Notes under the pieces: model-generated
Told to the model about the DNA's origin: nothing
The model's input: only the letters and a program-made list of their open reading frames with translations
The model's database searches: none
NCBI RefSeq assembly: GCF_900177815.1
Contig: NZ_FXAZ01000002.1
Coordinates: forward strand, 124,001-188,000
Direction of reading: 5' to 3'
DNA length: 64,000 nt
Source of the DNA: Paenibacillus aquistagni
GTDB taxonomy: Bacteria > Bacillota > Bacilli > Paenibacillales > Paenibacillaceae
Shown here: piece after piece, positions 61,810 through 64,000 of the stretch
How the letters are laid out: every line of letters starts with the position of its first letter
Numbering within the stretch: the stretch's first letter is position 1
Made by a program: the position numbers and the translations under genes

Positions 61810-63876
61810 ATGACATCTACCCACCGTCTTACACGGCCGAATCAAACAAAACCCTTTATCGGGCGCACAATGGAATTGAACATATTCGAGGAATGGCTCC
61901 ATCACCCGGAAGCACCCTTGAGAATCTTTCATCTGTCCGGCATGGGCGGCATCGGAAAGAGCACGTTAATGAATGAGATGATCTCGATTGCCAAGCAGCA
62001 TCGAACCATTCCTATCTGGCTAGATGGGCGCTCTTGTATGCAGACTCCAGTCGGATTCCTTGACTATATTGGTTCTACACTTCGTCTGGAGCTATGGAAT
62101 CAAGAACCGTCCCATCCTCTAGAGCCGCTCTTTTCCGCCCATAACGAACAAAGGTTTCTACTTTGCATTGATAATTATGAGCATCTTTCCTTGCTCGAAG
62201 GATGGCTTATTCATGTCTTTTTTCCTAAACTGCCTTCAGTTGGAGTTGCTATTGTTCTCGCATCAAGAGGAGGACTCTCATCCATATGGAAGACAGATCG
62301 AATATGGGCTTCGCATCTTGTAGAACTGGAGCTCGCTCATTTCACGACAGAGGAAACCTGCGATTATATCATCTCTCGTGTCGGTGCCATTCATGAGGAA
62401 TGGATAAGAGAACTTACGCGGGCCTCCAATGGCCATCCTTTAGCCTTGGCATTGGCTGTGGAAGAGATGATCAAGCATAATGCATTATCGCCTTCTGACA
62501 AAATGATCGTATCTCAGTCCATCAGTGCCCATTTGCTTAGAGAACTCACTACCTCTGAGCTTGAGCCCTTGATTGATGCCTTGCTTGTGCTGCTGCATGC
62601 CAATCAAGAGCTGCTGTCCTTATTTCTTGAACAAGAGGTCAGCAAAGAGCAATATCGTACCCTGCAAGACATGTCCTTCATCAAAAACGGACCCGAGGGA
62701 CTGGCACTTCACGATCTTGCTCGCATGCATCTGATCCAGGATTTTAAGCTGAGAGAGCCACAGCGGCTCCAAACACTGCGTGGAAGAGCCGTCTCGATAC
62801 TGCATCAGGCGTTCACCAAAGCTGAGCGATCGAAGCGAAGAGAGCTTGCAGCCAGAATACTCATTCTGTGCAAGGATGCGCTGCAATTCGATCGCATGTA
62901 TGCTGATCTCACATTCGAGCCGCTGTTAAGCTCTGCAGAAGCGATGGATACGGCGGACCTGCCTGTCCTGCACCGCATCTTAGAGCAATGGTGCGAGTAC
63001 AGCATCGATGCATGGCAATCCAAGCTGTATCATCAATTTCTAGACGATTTGGCTATCCACTCACCTGAAAGCATCGTCGTCATTCGAGATTCTACTGGCC
63101 AAGCCATCGCGATGTTTATTAATGTCTTATTGTACGATCAAACCAGCCTGCTGTTGAAAAAGTATTTTGCGGACGAGCTTGCGGAATGCTGCAGCACAGA
63201 AGAACTTTCCTGCAATCCCGATCAGGCAGACACCTACTACGCCGTATTAGGCGCTGCCGTGAAGGATTATTCGATGCTTAGTCGTGAAGAGCTCGTAGGA
63301 CTGCTCACCTTGGATCGCTTGTCCTTGCTCGGAGATGGAGCAAGAGCTGTGCTGGTCGCTACAAATCCCGATCTAAAGCGCCTTCTCCAGCAGCTGGGCT
63401 TCAAGCTTCGTCCAACACGTACTAGAAAGTGCGATACTTCCTACGCTAGAGCCGATGTGCTTGAGCTTGACCTTCGCAATGATGGATTCGGAGAATGGAT
63501 CACGTCCTTTTTCCCTGAGATTATGAAGCAGCAGGCTGTAAATGCAGTTGTGCCGCATCCTCTAAGCATCAGCGAGGTTCGCAAGCTATTCACCTCTTTG
63601 TATAGACCAGCAGAATTAATCCGTTTCTTACCTTTCTTTTCCGCCATGAAGGAACCATCTGAGCTCCAGAAATATCTTCTTTCCTTGTTACAGCATGATG
63701 CCCTAGGTCTATCTGAACAGGATAGGCTCATTCTTAAATGCACCTATTGTGTTCATCCAGGCAATGCCGTAGCTGCTGCTACTGACTGTAACATGAGTCG
63801 AGCTACCTATTACCGCCATTTGCAAAAGGCATTATCGAATGTCACCGTGCTCTTACAGGGACTAGCTGTTCCGTGA
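61810..63876 (+). CDS. STAND-type AAA ATPase with C-terminal HTH domain
   Basis: 688 residues. An NB-ARC-like ATPase (about 15-280) has a FIGR entry motif, Walker A GMGGIGKST (44-52), Walker B RFLLCIDNYEHL, and a GHPLALALA block. A long helical middle (about 290-590) may be a sensor. A C-terminal helix-turn-helix lies at about 650-680 (MSRATYYRHLQKAL). The layout resembles signal-transduction ATPase regulators that oligomerise on a ligand and then bind DNA. No neighbour is clearly its target. Confidence 0.8.
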   Translation: MTSTHRLTRPNQTKPFIGRTMELNIFEEWLHHPEAPLRIFHLSGMGGIGKSTLMNEMISIAKQHRTIPIWLDGRSCMQTPVGFLDYIGSTLRLELWNQEPSHPLEPLFSAHNEQRFLLCIDNYEHLSLLEGWLIHVFFPKLPSVGVAIVLASRGGLSSIWKTDRIWASHLVELELAHFTTEETCDYIISRVGAIHEEWIRELTRASNGHPLALALAVEEMIKHNALSPSDKMIVSQSISAHLLRELTTSELEPLIDALLVLLHANQELLSLFLEQEVSKEQYRTLQDMSFIKNGPEGLALHDLARMHLIQDFKLREPQRLQTLRGRAVSILHQAFTKAERSKRRELAARILILCKDALQFDRMYADLTFEPLLSSAEAMDTADLPVLHRILEQWCEYSIDAWQSKLYHQFLDDLAIHSPESIVVIRDSTGQAIAMFINVLLYDQTSLLLKKYFADELAECCSTEELSCNPDQADTYYAVLGAAVKDYSMLSREELVGLLTLDRLSLLGDGARAVLVATNPDLKRLLQQLGFKLRPTRTRKCDTSYARADVLELDLRNDGFGEWITSFFPEIMKQQAVNAVVPHPLSISEVRKLFTSLYRPAELIRFLPFFSAMKEPSELQKYLLSLLQHDALGLSEQDRLILKCTYCVHPGNAVAAATDCNMSRATYYRHLQKALSNVTVLLQGLAVP

Positions 63877-63941
63877 TATGGACAAATTAGTTGTGCTCTC
63901 ATCCAGATATAGCTAAATGAATAGTGTTCTAAAATCTATAT

Positions 63942-63971
63942 AAAAAAGCGACCTTGTCTTAAAAGGTCGCT
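63942..63971 (-). terminator. Terminator reading leftward from beyond the window
   Basis: AGCGACCTT (63947-63955) pairs with AAGGTCGCT (63963-63971). On the minus strand TTTTTT follows. It probably serves a minus-strand gene right of the window and may also stop the STAND ATPase transcript. Confidence 0.88.
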
Positions 63972-64000
63972 CTAAGATAGAATTTGCTATTACGATCAGG

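Overview
This window looks like a chromosomal segment of a spore-forming Gram-positive bacterium of the Paenibacillus type. The evidence is AGGAGG-type ribosome binding sites, sigma-A style promoters, a gerA-type spore germination operon, S-layer homology (SLH) repeats, a 7TMR-DISM hybrid histidine kinase and a YkwD-like CAP protein. This taxonomic call is inference; there is no rRNA in the window. No tRNA, rRNA, CRISPR array, prophage or intact transposon was seen.

Layout. 1-5.7 kb: a two-component system (kinase cut by the window edge), a peptidase E pseudogene, an SRPBCC protein, a Cys-rich HTH regulator overlapping a J-domain gene, and sodA. 5.7-7.8 kb: an iron-siderophore binding lipoprotein and ATPase behind a perfect Fur box, with no permease. 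7.8-11.9 kb: opuCABCD osmoprotectant importer behind a c-di-AMP riboswitch and two tandem terminators. 12-13.6 kb: UPF0316 and EcsC-family proteins. 13.6-25.6 kb: a cobalamin cluster. cobD-cbiZ-cbiB-cobC ends in its own terminator; then a cobalamin riboswitch leads btuFCD-cobTUSQ. This covers uptake, cobinamide salvage and nucleotide-loop assembly, with no corrin-ring genes. 26.5-34.7 kb: lipoate ligase, a 1685-residue SLH-anchored 5'-nucleotidase, a truncated EamA transporter and a Cof-type HAD phosphatase. 34.8-38.2 kb: a 52-bp IS3-like mini-element inside a terminator loop, an SLH remnant, and a phosphonate module (DeoR regulator, phnX, iron-dependent dehydrogenase). 38.2-45.5 kb: signal peptidase I, a TagA/WecG glycosyltransferase, a CHRD protein, HAD enzymes, a nucleotidyltransferase, small membrane proteins and gene remnants. 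45.5-50.1 kb: gerAA-gerAB-gerAC and a divergent class D sortase. 50.2-51.6 kb: a c-di-GMP-I riboswitch with a terminator ahead of a secreted CAP-domain protein. 51.7-56.1 kb: a receiver-SARP regulator convergent with a tandem-kinase hybrid sensor. 56.2-61.6 kb: a run of small enzymes. 61.8-63.9 kb: a STAND-type ATPase regulator.

The most notable theme is RNA-level control. Three riboswitches (c-di-AMP, cobalamin, c-di-GMP) each have a readable promoter, aptamer and intrinsic terminator in order, and each points at a transport or cell-surface function. A second theme is gene decay: at least six broken genes or remnants (peptidase E, EamA, SLH, ABC-2 permease, HAD, antibiotic-biosynthesis-monooxygenase-like) lie among intact genes.
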